Source: Longimicrobiales bacterium
GTDB lineage: Bacteria; Gemmatimonadota; Gemmatimonadetes; Longimicrobiales; Gaopeijiaceae
DNA: 33,355 nt
NCBI GenBank assembly: GCA_029941275.1
Contig: JAPYQK010000005.1
Location: 1-33,355, forward strand
Reading direction: 5' to 3'
Shown here: piece after piece, positions 1 to 10,000 of the stretch
Layout of the letters: each line of letters begins with the position of its first letter
Position numbering within the stretch: the first letter of the stretch is position 1
Notes under the pieces: model-generated
Databases searched by the model: none
Told to the model about the DNA's origin: nothing
What the model saw: the letters and a program-made list of their open reading frames with translations, nothing else
Position numbers and translations under genes: made by a program

Positions 1-301
1 GTGTATGAGTTCGGCCGCTTCCGCTCATGAGATGATGTTGGGAGAGGACTCCGTGGCGATCACCATCACGATCCCGTTCGCGGTGGACTGGTCTGCTCCT
101 GCAACCAAGTACGAGAGGGCACCCTCGCCGGGCTCATCAAAGATGGGTGCACCGACCTCGGAAAGCTCTGCTCCATTTCCGGAGCGGGGATCGACTGCGG
201 AAGCTGCAGACCAGAGATCCAGCGTCTTCTGGAAGAGCATCTCGTCGAGGAGCCGGTATAGGCCCTTGCAGCCCAGCACGCCTTCGGCGCACTTTGTCCG
301 C

Positions 302-1600
302 ATGGCAAATTCCATCGCCCATTTCAGGGCCACCCTTCGGGGCCGACGCACGACTCTCGGACTGATCATCGTTTCGCTGGCCGCTTGCACGGCCGACCCG
401 TCCGGAGACTCCGCGAGTTCAGCCGGTCCCATGTCGGAAGAGCAGCCGGACCCCACGGCCATTCGGCCCTTCACGATCAACATCGCCGATGAGGTGTTGA
501 CCGATCTCCAGGACCGTTTGTCCCGCACGCGTCTTCCGGATCAGATCCCCGGAACGGAATGGGACTACGGGACCAATCGGGCGTACTTGGAGGAACTCCT
601 AGCCTACTGGCAAGACGGCTTCGACTGGCGCGCCCAGGAACGACGGCTCAATGAGTTCGATCACTTCAAGACCGTGATCGACGGGGTGGACGTGCACTTC
701 ATCCATCAGCGCTCTCCGGAGGAGAACGCGACGCCACTGCTCATCACGCACGGTTGGCCGGGCTCCTTCGTGGAATTCGCGAACATCATCGGTCCGTTGA
801 CCGACCCGGCAGCGTACGGGGGTGATCCCGCTGACGCGTTCCACGTCGTGATTCCTTCGCTCCCGGGCTTCGGTTTCTCGGGGATACCCACCGAGCGGGG
901 GTATAACCCTGAGAAGATGGCCGACGTCGAGGCAGGGTTGATGGAGCGGCTGGGCTACGACCAGTACGGCGCTCAAGGTGGCGACTGGGGGGCCATCATC
1001 GGCCGTCAACTCGCGGGTAACTACAGTGACCGCGTCATCGGCTTCCACTCCAACTTCATGACGGCTGGCCCACCACCAGGCGGCGACCCCGAAGAAGGTG
1101 TTACGGCCGAAGAGACAGCACTCAGGCTCGATCGGGCAGCATCGTTCGCGGATGGACGTGGCTATCAGTCGATTCAAGGGTCCAAACCACAGACTCTCGG
1201 ATACGGCCTCAACGATTCCCCCGCCGGCTTGGCGGCATGGATCGTGGAGAAATTCCACGGCTGGAGCGACAATGACGGCAACGTCGAGAGCGCGTTCACG
1301 AAGGACGAGATGTTGACGAACATCACGCTCTACTGGGTGACCGGGACGATCACCTCATCGACGCGCATTTACTACGAGTCCGGCAATACACCGCCCATCC
1401 GCCGGGTCGGGTACGTCACCGTGCCGACGGCCGCAGCCAACTTCCCGAAGGAGATCAGCTTCGCACCCCGAGCGTGGGCTGAAGCGCGCTACAACATCGT
1501 CCGCTGGACCATCATGCCCCGCGGTGGGCACTTCGCGGCGCTGGAGGAACCCGAGTTGTTGGTGGACGACGTCCGTGCGTTTTTCAGAGAACTGCGGTAG
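302..1600 (+). CDS. Epoxide hydrolase (EHN N-terminal domain, alpha/beta-hydrolase), exported or lipoprotein-like N-terminus
   Basis: ORF 5..1600; most plausible start is the ATG at 302 (MANSIAHF...IIVSLAACTAD, signal/lipobox-like). Motifs: ITHGWPGSFVEF oxyanion motif, GGDWG nucleophile elbow, GGHFAALEEPE catalytic His region; N-terminal PFTINIADEVLTDLQDRLSRTRLPD is typical of the EHN domain. Confidence 0.87.
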   Translation: MANSIAHFRATLRGRRTTLGLIIVSLAACTADPSGDSASSAGPMSEEQPDPTAIRPFTINIADEVLTDLQDRLSRTRLPDQIPGTEWDYGTNRAYLEELLAYWQDGFDWRAQERRLNEFDHFKTVIDGVDVHFIHQRSPEENATPLLITHGWPGSFVEFANIIGPLTDPAAYGGDPADAFHVVIPSLPGFGFSGIPTERGYNPEKMADVEAGLMERLGYDQYGAQGGDWGAIIGRQLAGNYSDRVIGFHSNFMTAGPPPGGDPEEGVTAEETALRLDRAASFADGRGYQSIQGSKPQTLGYGLNDSPAGLAAWIVEKFHGWSDNDGNVESAFTKDEMLTNITLYWVTGTITSSTRIYYESGNTPPIRRVGYVTVPTAAANFPKEISFAPRAWAEARYNIVRWTIMPRGGHFAALEEPELLVDDVRAFFRELR

Positions 1601-1629
1601 TACGTCCAACCGCCCTCCCCGGCACGCGT

Positions 1630-2394
1630 GTGATCATGATACTCGTGGTCGGTCTCGTATCGGCCTCGGCCATCGCCGCCCCGGCGGCCAAGGCGCAGGT
1701 GTCGACACCGCGACCCGGTCAGCAAGTCGCTTTGGTTACCGGTTCCACGAGCGGACTGGGCCACGAACTCGCGCTCCGACTCGGTTCCATGGGCATGCAT
1801 GTCATAGTGCACGGTCGTAACCGTGAGCGGGGAGTGGGGGTCGTCGAGGCGATCGAAGGACAAGGAGAGGGCAGTGCCCGGTTCTATCGAGCCGACCTCG
1901 GTTCCTTCGAAGAGGTCCGTGATTTCGGCGAAGCGATCCTTCGCGACTACGACAGGATCGACGTCCTCATCAACAACGCCGGCCTCGCGTCAGCCCCCAA
2001 CGGCCGGGCCTTCTCGACCGACGGGCACGAGTTGATGTTCCAGGTGAACCACCTCTCACACTTTCTACTCACCCGGATGCTCCTGCCTCGGCTCGTTGAT
2101 AGTGCCCCGTCCCGCGTCGTGAACGTCTCTTCGGGCGCTCAGCAACCGATCGACTTCGACGACGTAATGATGGAGAACAACTTCAGTGGTGGGCGGGCAT
2201 ACGCCCAAAGCAAACTCGCCCAAGTCATGTTCACCATCGACCTCGCGGAAGAACTCGAGGGTACCGGCGTAATCGTCAACGCGTTACACCCGGCCACCCT
2301 CATGGACACGCCCATGGTGGCCAAGCTCGGTCGCCCACCGAGGGCCACGGTCGACGAGGGAGCGGACGCTGTGTGCAGCTTGTCACTTCCCTAA
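1630..2394 (+). CDS. Short-chain dehydrogenase/reductase (SDR), exported-looking N-terminus, C-terminus frameshifted
   Basis: VALVTGSTSGLGHELA (TGxxxGxG), LINNAGLAS (NNAG), NVSS and YAQSK catalytic motifs. The reading frame stops at 2394, but the SDR C-terminus continues in another frame (see next feature). Confidence 0.85.
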   Translation: MIMILVVGLVSASAIAAPAAKAQVSTPRPGQQVALVTGSTSGLGHELALRLGSMGMHVIVHGRNRERGVGVVEAIEGQGEGSARFYRADLGSFEEVRDFGEAILRDYDRIDVLINNAGLASAPNGRAFSTDGHELMFQVNHLSHFLLTRMLLPRLVDSAPSRVVNVSSGAQQPIDFDDVMMENNFSGGRAYAQSKLAQVMFTIDLAEELEGTGVIVNALHPATLMDTPMVAKLGRPPRATVDEGADAVCSLSLP

Positions 2395-2528
2395 CCATCG
2401 GAAGCGGCGGCTATTTCAGCGATCAACAGCCCCGGCGGGCAAACAACCAGGCGTACGACGAAGGGGCTCGCGCGAGACTATGGAGGTTGAGCGAGGAGTT
2501 GACCGGGACGCGCAGAGCGGGAAACTGA
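2376..2528 (+). pseudogene. Out-of-frame C-terminal tail of the upstream SDR
   Basis: Frame from 2376 reads QLVTSLTIGSGGYFSDQQPRRANNQAYDEGARARLWRLSEELTGTRRAGN*, a typical SDR C-terminus (SGxYF...A.QAYD...R..LW.LSE.LTG). Confidence 0.8.
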
Positions 2529-2554
2529 CCGGACCTGCCTGGAGAGGGTTGGCC

Positions 2555-4288
2555 TCACCGCCCCACAGGTACGACGATGTCCTTCCGAGAAACGCGTTGA
2601 CTCAGGGGGATATCAAATCGCTCGGACCGTGACTCGACACCGTTCCACACGGATACGATGTCCAGCCGCCGGTCCCTGGGAACACCACAAAGCAGGAAGA
2701 GCCCATCCTCCCTGAGTTCCGTGGTGGAGCGTGAGTAACCCTGCTGGGCAAAGCCCCCGCCTCTTCCGGTAACCTCCACCCACCGGACCACGATCTCGAC
2801 CCCCGGGGCCGGATCGCCCGAAGCCAGCAGCGCGAACCCCACGAGAATTGCCTCGGTATCCGTGGGTTCGACGGAACCGCACGCCTCTGCTATCACGGTT
2901 TCCAGCGATCGGTGGACCAGGCGCACCGAGGCCACTTCGCCTGGCCTCACCTCGAAGAAGGTCGGCTCCGGTAGAAGACCGAGGTCATCCAAGACCGGGT
3001 TGGACATCCTCACCCCATAGTATCCCTCCACGAGGTCCGCAAACTGAAATCGGCCGTCCCCATCGGTCGTGGCTCGGATGCTGTCGTCCAGGAGGACGAC
3101 GACCCCCCCCACCGGCGCCGAATCCTCGGGATCGAGCACGACACCCTCGATAATGCCCGCCTCGGAGTCGAGCACGAGGTCACCATCCAAGTTGGTAACT
3201 CTCACGACCAAGCTGCCCTCTTCTCTGATGCCCACGAGCCGTATTTGCATTCGCCGGCCCGGCCTGGTTGCTGCCTCGAGGATGGGCATGCGGATATACC
3301 ATTCACGTACGATCCACGTCCCGTCGGGCAGACCATCGAAGCGGACCCGCCCCCCTAGCCTGTCCGAGTCGGGCACATCCAGGAACTCGTATCGATAATC
3401 CAGCCACTGAAGTTCGCCGGTCGTCCGATCGAGCCACATAACACCACTGATCTCGGGAACACCCCGGTCTTCGGTCGGCTCGAAGGAAAGCCCGATGAGG
3501 TCCTCCGCTTCGCCCCTCCCCTCAGTCAAACTCATGCAGTGCGTATCGATGAACGCGTCCGACAACAGGACATCCGCGTCGGGGGCGTAGTACGAGGCGC
3601 CACCCCCATCCCGGTCGATATGGACGAAGCCATTCTCCAGCAAGTTGTCGACGTCCAAACTCGCGAGGGGGCTGGCGAGGGTCCGTCTTTGGACTCGGCT
3701 CTGCTCGCTCAGTACGTTGCGGCCCCGAGCATCCAACTCCCGCTCGTAACGGCGAAGCGTATACCTGTACAACCGGCGCCCGCTCGTCTGGGCCGTCGCC
3801 TCCAGCGCCTTGCGCGCCTCTTCCCACACCGTGGCAGTGGCCACGCCTTGTCCGGGGCGAACCTCACAGCGACGACTGCTCGATACGGACACGCCCTCCA
3901 GCATGATCGCCTCTACCGGAGCCACGAGTTTGTAGACGACGGTCACCCCCCGGTCCACCGGTATCGGATCGGACCGAACACTGGCTCGGCCAATCCGCTC
4001 CGCCTGCAACCAATACGTCCCGGCGGATGGGAGCCGGAAACTGAACCGGCCAGACGGATTCGTCAGGCGCAAAGCGAGGCGATCCCCTGCACCGTTCAGG
4101 AGTACGACCGAAGCTCCCTGTATGGGAGCCTCCGTCTCCGCCTCGACCACGGTTCCGGTAATGGTCTGCCCAGCGATTGGGGCCACCCCGAGCAGGACCC
4201 CGCTGAAGATCCCGAGCGCCGTCGCGGTCAGACGCATCCACCTTCGATTTCGTGGGATGGACGCTTCAGAACGATGACCGGCGATCAC
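2555..4288 (-). CDS. Secreted carboxypeptidase-regulatory-like domain protein
   Basis: 577-aa ORF; likely start at 4237 (MRLTATALGIFSGVLLGVAPIAGQ signal peptide). Repeated regulatory-like motifs ITGTVVEAETEAPIQGASVVLLNG...SGRFSFRLP and GIIEGVVLDPEDSAPVGGVVVLLDDS...DGRFQFADL. Confidence 0.8.
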   Translation of the reverse strand: MIAGHRSEASIPRNRRWMRLTATALGIFSGVLLGVAPIAGQTITGTVVEAETEAPIQGASVVLLNGAGDRLALRLTNPSGRFSFRLPSAGTYWLQAERIGRASVRSDPIPVDRGVTVVYKLVAPVEAIMLEGVSVSSSRRCEVRPGQGVATATVWEEARKALEATAQTSGRRLYRYTLRRYERELDARGRNVLSEQSRVQRRTLASPLASLDVDNLLENGFVHIDRDGGGASYYAPDADVLLSDAFIDTHCMSLTEGRGEAEDLIGLSFEPTEDRGVPEISGVMWLDRTTGELQWLDYRYEFLDVPDSDRLGGRVRFDGLPDGTWIVREWYIRMPILEAATRPGRRMQIRLVGIREEGSLVVRVTNLDGDLVLDSEAGIIEGVVLDPEDSAPVGGVVVLLDDSIRATTDGDGRFQFADLVEGYYGVRMSNPVLDDLGLLPEPTFFEVRPGEVASVRLVHRSLETVIAEACGSVEPTDTEAILVGFALLASGDPAPGVEIVVRWVEVTGRGGGFAQQGYSRSTTELREDGLFLLCGVPRDRRLDIVSVWNGVESRSERFDIPLSQRVSRKDIVVPVGR

Positions 4289-4430
4289 GGATGCTCCGGG
4301 TTTGGGCTAGGAGACAACTGCTACCATGCGACGGGTCGGGGGGGTCCCTGACCCGAACACCTGAGTCCCGATTCTGCAAGGTTCGCGCCCGGCTTGCCAG
4401 ACAGTACGATCTCCTCGCAGTGGGAGCCCG

Positions 4431-5081
4431 CTACCGCGACCCATCCGGCCCCCACGGCGTAATGGCGATGGGCCCAGGACCGTTCCCTGCTTCGACGGTG
4501 GCCAAAACCGTATTCGTCTCTGTCGAGACCACCGATACGGATTGATCGAAGCGATTCGGGACGTACACCTGCGTCCCATCCGGCGTGATCAGCACTGCCT
4601 GGGGCCAGTTACCCACCCCGACGTTGGCTACTTCCACATTCGTTTCCGTCGAGATTGCCGACACGGAGTTGGTGAGGCGATTCGTGACGTAGACGCTCGT
4701 CCCATCCGGTGTGGTCGCCACCCCGGTCGTCAAACCGTCGGTATCGATCGTGGCCAGCACCGTATTCGTCGCTGCGGAGATCGCCGATACCGTCTGGTAG
4801 TTTCCTACATACACCAGAGGAGCGGGATGCACGTCGAACCCAGAACTGGTCACGATCAGCCCTGGTGCGGCGGTCGAGGCCGTCAAGTCGTAGCCCGACC
4901 CATCCCCGACAATGCTCAAGTCAGTGAAGTTTACTACCCCTGACGTGGCGGCCAGCGTCATGGTACCGGAAAGTGTTCCCCCTCCCGGATTGGTCCCAAC
5001 CGCCACGGTTACGTCGCCCGTGAACCCCGTAACGACGCTCCCGAGAAAGTCTCGGACCGTGACCTCCACCGTGTCGGGCAC
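4431..5081 (-). CDS. YVTN-type beta-propeller protein with N-terminal Ig-like domain, probably incomplete
   Basis: VYVGNYQTVSAISAATNTVLATI...PDGTSVYVTNRLTNSVSAISTETN...PDGTQVYVPNRFDQSVSVVSTETNTVLATV: about three YVTN repeats preceded by a Big/invasin-like segment (TVEVTVRDFLGSVVTGFTGDVTVAVG). Only a GTG start at 5081; no signal peptide in frame. Confidence 0.6.
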   Translation of the reverse strand: MPDTVEVTVRDFLGSVVTGFTGDVTVAVGTNPGGGTLSGTMTLAATSGVVNFTDLSIVGDGSGYDLTASTAAPGLIVTSSGFDVHPAPLVYVGNYQTVSAISAATNTVLATIDTDGLTTGVATTPDGTSVYVTNRLTNSVSAISTETNVEVANVGVGNWPQAVLITPDGTQVYVPNRFDQSVSVVSTETNTVLATVEAGNGPGPIAITPWGPDGSR

Positions 5082-5347
5082 ACAAAGGGCGCCAGAAAGG
5101 CACTCAGTACAGGACGAAAAGCCAGGGCAGCGAATCGTATGAGTGGGGCAAACAGCGTGAGTGCGGGCGCCGAACAGGGGGCCTCACGCACAGCTACCTC
5201 CTTATTGGTTGCCGCTGGGGGAGAAGAGCGGCTAGGACACCCACGGGCTGACTTTATCCTGCGGTGGAAGTAGTCGCAACCTCGTACTTGACCAACTCCC
5301 GGCCGACCGGCACCATCGGTGGCGTGCCTTTCAAGGGGAGGAAATTC

Positions 5348-6973
5348 ATGGCCAAGCGACCAATTATCGACCGCAGAGCGTTCCTCGCGGGCAGTGCCGG
5401 CGCGATGGGGGCGGCGTTCTTCAAAGGCGCACCGCTCGATGCCTTGGCCAGTCACGTTCCGCTTCCCGTATCCCAAGTCTGGGACACCGGTCGGGTACGA
5501 CACCTCCTCCCGACGGTCAGCGACTCGAGGATCCTTCTCAAGGCCTCCTTCGAACAGGCGCTGTCCGACACTCCCGTCCTTCGAGTCGGGGGGCGCAATT
5601 TCCCCGGCCGGATGACAGATACGGGGGGAAAATTCTGGCAATTCTACGCCACGGATCTCGACGCGGGTGTCAGCCACTCACTCTCGCTCGTGGCCGCGGA
5701 CGGCTCCTCCCTCTGTGAGCCCTGGCCGATCTCGACGTTTCCTGCAGCGGACGCGCGCCCAGACCGGTTCCGTCTCCTCTTCTTCACGTGTGCGGGCGGG
5801 CCGGAGGGCACGTACGCCGGGATCGGTGATCGTCGCGGCAACCTCCCCACGGCGCTGCGCAACCGACTGCTGCGTCGAGCGCTGTCGTTCAATCCGGACG
5901 CGACGGTCGCAAATGGGGACCACATTTACTGGGACCTCCATCAATGGAGCGGCCAACTGACAGGAGGACTCAGCCCCAGGGGGGAGAACTCGAACTTCGA
6001 TTTCTCGGGGTCCGTGTGGAGTACGAACAACGAGGCGGCGCTGATGCTGGCGGCGGGACCTCAGATCGTGCCTGTGTATGGCACGGACTTCCGATCGACG
6101 CCCACATTTTTCCTGCAGGACGATCACGACCACTGGGAGAATGACGCAGCCGGCGCGTTCCCGGTCGCTTGGTTTCAACTCCAGCTCGCCCGCGCGACCC
6201 AGCAGCTCTACTACCCGGAGTTTCTACCAGAGGCGAACCGTCCGCTGGGCCTGCCGTTCTCGTCATCGAGCGACCGAGGTGACCTGTCCGAGAGCTTCGG
6301 TACCATTCGCTACGGGAATTTGGCGGAGGTCCTTCTATACGACGTGCGGCGCACCATGACGCTCGGGCCCCGCGCCGTCTTTGTGGACTCGAACGTCGAG
6401 GACTGGCTGCTCGCGCGCACCGCAGCTCCGGGGATCCGCCACGTGGTCCACGCGCCCTCGAACCCGATGGGTTGGAGCGCCGGGAAGTGGGGCGAGTGGT
6501 ATCCTGACATCCTCGATACAGACGCCCAGACACTCACGACCGACGTCCCGAAACAGTTTTGGCAGGACGGTTGGCTCGGGCAGCACGACCGCCTGGTGGA
6601 CGCGATGTCAGGCATGAGGGACCGCGCCCCACTCGTCATAAGTGGCGACCTCCACGCGGTCGGTGCCGGCACCATGAGACGGGCCGGCTCGCTGGACCTC
6701 TCGGCAAACCCGGTCACCACCGTCCTAAGTGGCCCAGTCGGAACGTCTCAAAGGGGCTTCCCTTCGGTGGTTCGCGGCGTGGGGTCGACCCCGTCCTCGC
6801 ACCTCGATCTGGAAGAAATCGCACCACCCATTGAGCAACACGGCTTCACGCTCGTGGACTTCCTGCCGGACCGGATGAGCGTGCGCCTATTCCGGTGGGA
6901 CGTGAACAACCAGCCGGTCGAGGCGATCGACCGTTTGGAGCCGTACTACACGACCGAGTTGGCTACGCGCTGA
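5348..6973 (+). CDS. PhoD-like alkaline phosphatase / metallophosphoesterase with Tat signal
   Basis: ATG at 5348 after AAGGGGAGG-like RBS; RRAFLAGSAGAMGAAFF twin-arginine leader; NGDHIYWD, LQDDHDHWENDAAG, VISGDLHAVGAGTM metal-site motifs. Confidence 0.85.
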   Translation: MAKRPIIDRRAFLAGSAGAMGAAFFKGAPLDALASHVPLPVSQVWDTGRVRHLLPTVSDSRILLKASFEQALSDTPVLRVGGRNFPGRMTDTGGKFWQFYATDLDAGVSHSLSLVAADGSSLCEPWPISTFPAADARPDRFRLLFFTCAGGPEGTYAGIGDRRGNLPTALRNRLLRRALSFNPDATVANGDHIYWDLHQWSGQLTGGLSPRGENSNFDFSGSVWSTNNEAALMLAAGPQIVPVYGTDFRSTPTFFLQDDHDHWENDAAGAFPVAWFQLQLARATQQLYYPEFLPEANRPLGLPFSSSSDRGDLSESFGTIRYGNLAEVLLYDVRRTMTLGPRAVFVDSNVEDWLLARTAAPGIRHVVHAPSNPMGWSAGKWGEWYPDILDTDAQTLTTDVPKQFWQDGWLGQHDRLVDAMSGMRDRAPLVISGDLHAVGAGTMRRAGSLDLSANPVTTVLSGPVGTSQRGFPSVVRGVGSTPSSHLDLEEIAPPIEQHGFTLVDFLPDRMSVRLFRWDVNNQPVEAIDRLEPYYTTELATR

Positions 6974-6980
6974 CGAGCGG

Positions 6981-6997
6981 CGCACTCTTAGAGTGCG
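6981..6997. terminator. Short hairpin between convergent genes (possible bidirectional terminator)
   Basis: CGCACTCTTAGAGTGCG perfect inverted repeat between the phoD-like stop (6973) and the RND stop (7024); no clear T-tract. Confidence 0.35.
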
Positions 6998-7023
6998 GAC
7001 GCACACCTTGATGGAAGCGCTCG

Positions 7024-10000
7024 TCAGTCCCCTGCGACCGCTCCCGCCGGCATCACGGGCGCCGTCCCCACGGACGTCGCACCCACTCCTTGCACGCCCC
7101 TAACATCCTCGACCACGCAGTATAGAGCGGGAACGACCAGGAGAGCGATTACCGTGACGAAGAGCGCCCCGAATCCGAGACTGATCGCCATGGGGATCAG
7201 GAATTTCGCTTGCATGGACGTCTCGAATATGATGGGCAAAAGACCGAAGAACGTCGTGAGTGACGTAAGCAGGATGGGACGCAGGCGGCGAGCGCTTCCT
7301 TCGATCACAGCCTCCCGGACACTCGCCCCTGCACTTCGTTGAGTGTTGATGGAGTGTACTAGCACAAGGGTGTCGTTCACCACGACGCCCGACAGCGCGA
7401 TGATGCCGAACACGCTGATCATGGTCAATGTGTAGCCCATGATGAGGTGCCCGACAACGGCCCCCACGACGCCAAACGGAACGGCCGCCATCACGATGAG
7501 CGGCTGAATGTAGCTTCGGAACGGAATCGCCAAGAGACCGAACATGACCACGAGGGCAATCAGGTAGTTGGGGCCGAGCGACGTGAAGCTCTCCTGCATC
7601 TCGCGCTGCTGACCCACCAGATCCATCGACAAACCGGGGAACTCCGAACTCAACTCGGGGAACACGGATCCCTGGAGCGCCGACAGGACACCACGGCTCG
7701 AGGCGACGCCCTGCGCTAGCTCGGCGGTCACATTAACGGTCCGGCGGCCGTCCTCACGTGTGATCCGAGTGGGCGAGCGGCCACGCGTGAATTCCGCGGC
7801 GTACAGGACCGGCACCGCACCGTTTGGTGTGTTGACGATCAGATCCTCGATGTCCTGCTCTGAGGCTCTCTGCTCTTCCGGTAGACGAACCATGACTTTG
7901 ATCTCGTTCCGACCGCGCTGCTCTCTAAGAGCTTCCGCACCGAAAAACGACGATCGGATGGCACGCGCCACATCCGTGCTGGTCAGCCCCAACCCCGCCG
8001 CCTCGGGCAGAAGCTGGAAGTCGAGTTGGGGTTTACCCTCCGCATAGCTGTTATCGACGTTGACTAGGGCCGGAAAATCCCTGAGCCGGTTTGTCATTTC
8101 AAGAGAAGCCTGCGCGAGCACGTCCTCGTCGAGATGGCTGAGTTGAACGTCCACAGCCGCGCCGGCGCTAGGTCCGCCTGCGCTGGCGATCGTAAGCGAC
8201 TCCAGCTCGGCGAGGGCCGGGACGTGGGCCCGCCACCGCTCCTCGAACTGCGCGGCGGTGAAGTCACGCTGATCCTGCGGAAAAAGGCTCACCTCCAGAG
8301 ACACAAGATGGCTTCCCGTGAGGGCAGGGCCACCACCGAAGGAGGGCCCAAACTGCGTGGGACCCTGGCCAACCCGCGAAATGATGCCACGGATCGACTC
8401 CGATCCACCGCTCTCTTCGATCGCCAGATCCAAAGCGGCCTGGAGCTCAGCACGCACCGCGAGCGTCCGTTCGACGGGGGCGCCGAAAGGCAGCCGAGCC
8501 GCCGCCGTCACCACGTCTCCTTCGATTTGAGGAAAGAACGCGAACGGAATGACACCGCCGACCACGGCCCCGATCGTGATGAGGAGTATTGCGACAGCGC
8601 CCGCGACAGTCGTGTAACGGTTCTCCAAAAGTGTACCGAGCAGCGGTCGGTAGCGCGTTCGGATAAAGCGCTCGAGTCCGCGGGCCACCCAGGCCTGCAA
8701 CCGGTCGATGGGAGCCATGAGGCGCGCGCCGGCCGGCCACCCCCTACCGAGTTTGTGCGAGAGGTGGGCAGGAAGCACAAAGAACGACTCGACCAGAGAG
8801 AAGAAGAGAACACCCATCACCACAATCGGGATGAGTCGGAAAATCTTTCCCATCACGCCAGGCACGAACAGGAGAGGGGCAAACGCCACCATCGTAGTCA
8901 GGACCGAGAACGTGACGGGCATGGACATCTCCCGAGTGCCCTTCACTGCTGCTTCCAGGCGTCCCATCCCCCGCTGGCTCGCCTGGTACACATTCTCCGA
9001 TACGATGATTGCGTCGTCTACGACCAGACCTAGGGTGATGATCAGGGCGAAGAGTGTCATCATGTTGATGGACACATCCAGCGGACCCATAAGCAGGAAC
9101 GCCCCGAGAAAGGAGATCGGGATACCCAGAGCGACCCATCCGGCAAGCCGCCGGCTGAGAAAAAGCGTCAACACGATGAGCACGAGCGCGAGGCCCATCA
9201 CGGCGTTCTTGAAGAGCAGGTTGATCCGGTCCTCGAGCACCTCCGAGTCGTCGCTCCAAGTGGAGAGTGTGATGTTTGCCGGCACCCTGGCCCGAAGGCG
9301 CTCCGTGTAGTCCTTTACCGCCGTCGCCACCTCCGTCGGTGTCTGATCCCCCACCCGATACACCGTGAGCTGCACGGCCGGGAGGCCCCCGAACTCGGTG
9401 CTCATGTCGGTGTCCTCGTATCCATCGACGATGGTGGCGATATCACCGAGCCTGAGCTCGTGTCGCTGGGCCGTACCCCGGATGACGACGTTCGCGAAAC
9501 CCTCGGCGGTGAGTCGTCGATCCACCACACGAACTAGTACCTCACCCGACGATGTCTCCACCCCACCCCCGGGAAGGTCGATGGAAGCCATCCGGATCTG
9601 AGCCGCGATCTGTTCCAGGGTGAGCCCGTAAGACTCCAAATCCTCGCGGCGGACCTCGATCGCAAGCTCGAGGGGCGGCACGCCTCCGAGATCGACCTGA
9701 GTGACCTCGGGCAACTCCAGCAGCTCCTCGCGAGCTTGCTCAGCCAACCCGTGCAGAGTCCTGAGGTCCTGATCCCCGGCGAAAATCAGTGAGATGACCG
9801 GCTGTCGGATGGTCGTTGCCGAGATCGTGGGTTCTTCGGCATCCAGCGGAATGGTCGTAATCCGATTGACTTCGTTCGTTACATCTGAAACCACACGATC
9901 CTGGTCGGCCCCCAAAAGGAGTTGGATCGACACGCTGGCCATACCCTCGGACGCCACGGAGTTGACGCGTCTGACCCCGTCGATGGCCCGAACGGCCTCT

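Noticed and set aside
599-1258. Long antisense ORFs such as 599..1258 (-), 8134..9033 (+), 18281..19567 (+), 22598..23572 (-), 30286..31410 (+)
   Set aside because: All lie opposite well-supported genes and have Arg/His/Pro-rich compositions without family motifs; typical shadow ORFs of GC-rich DNA.
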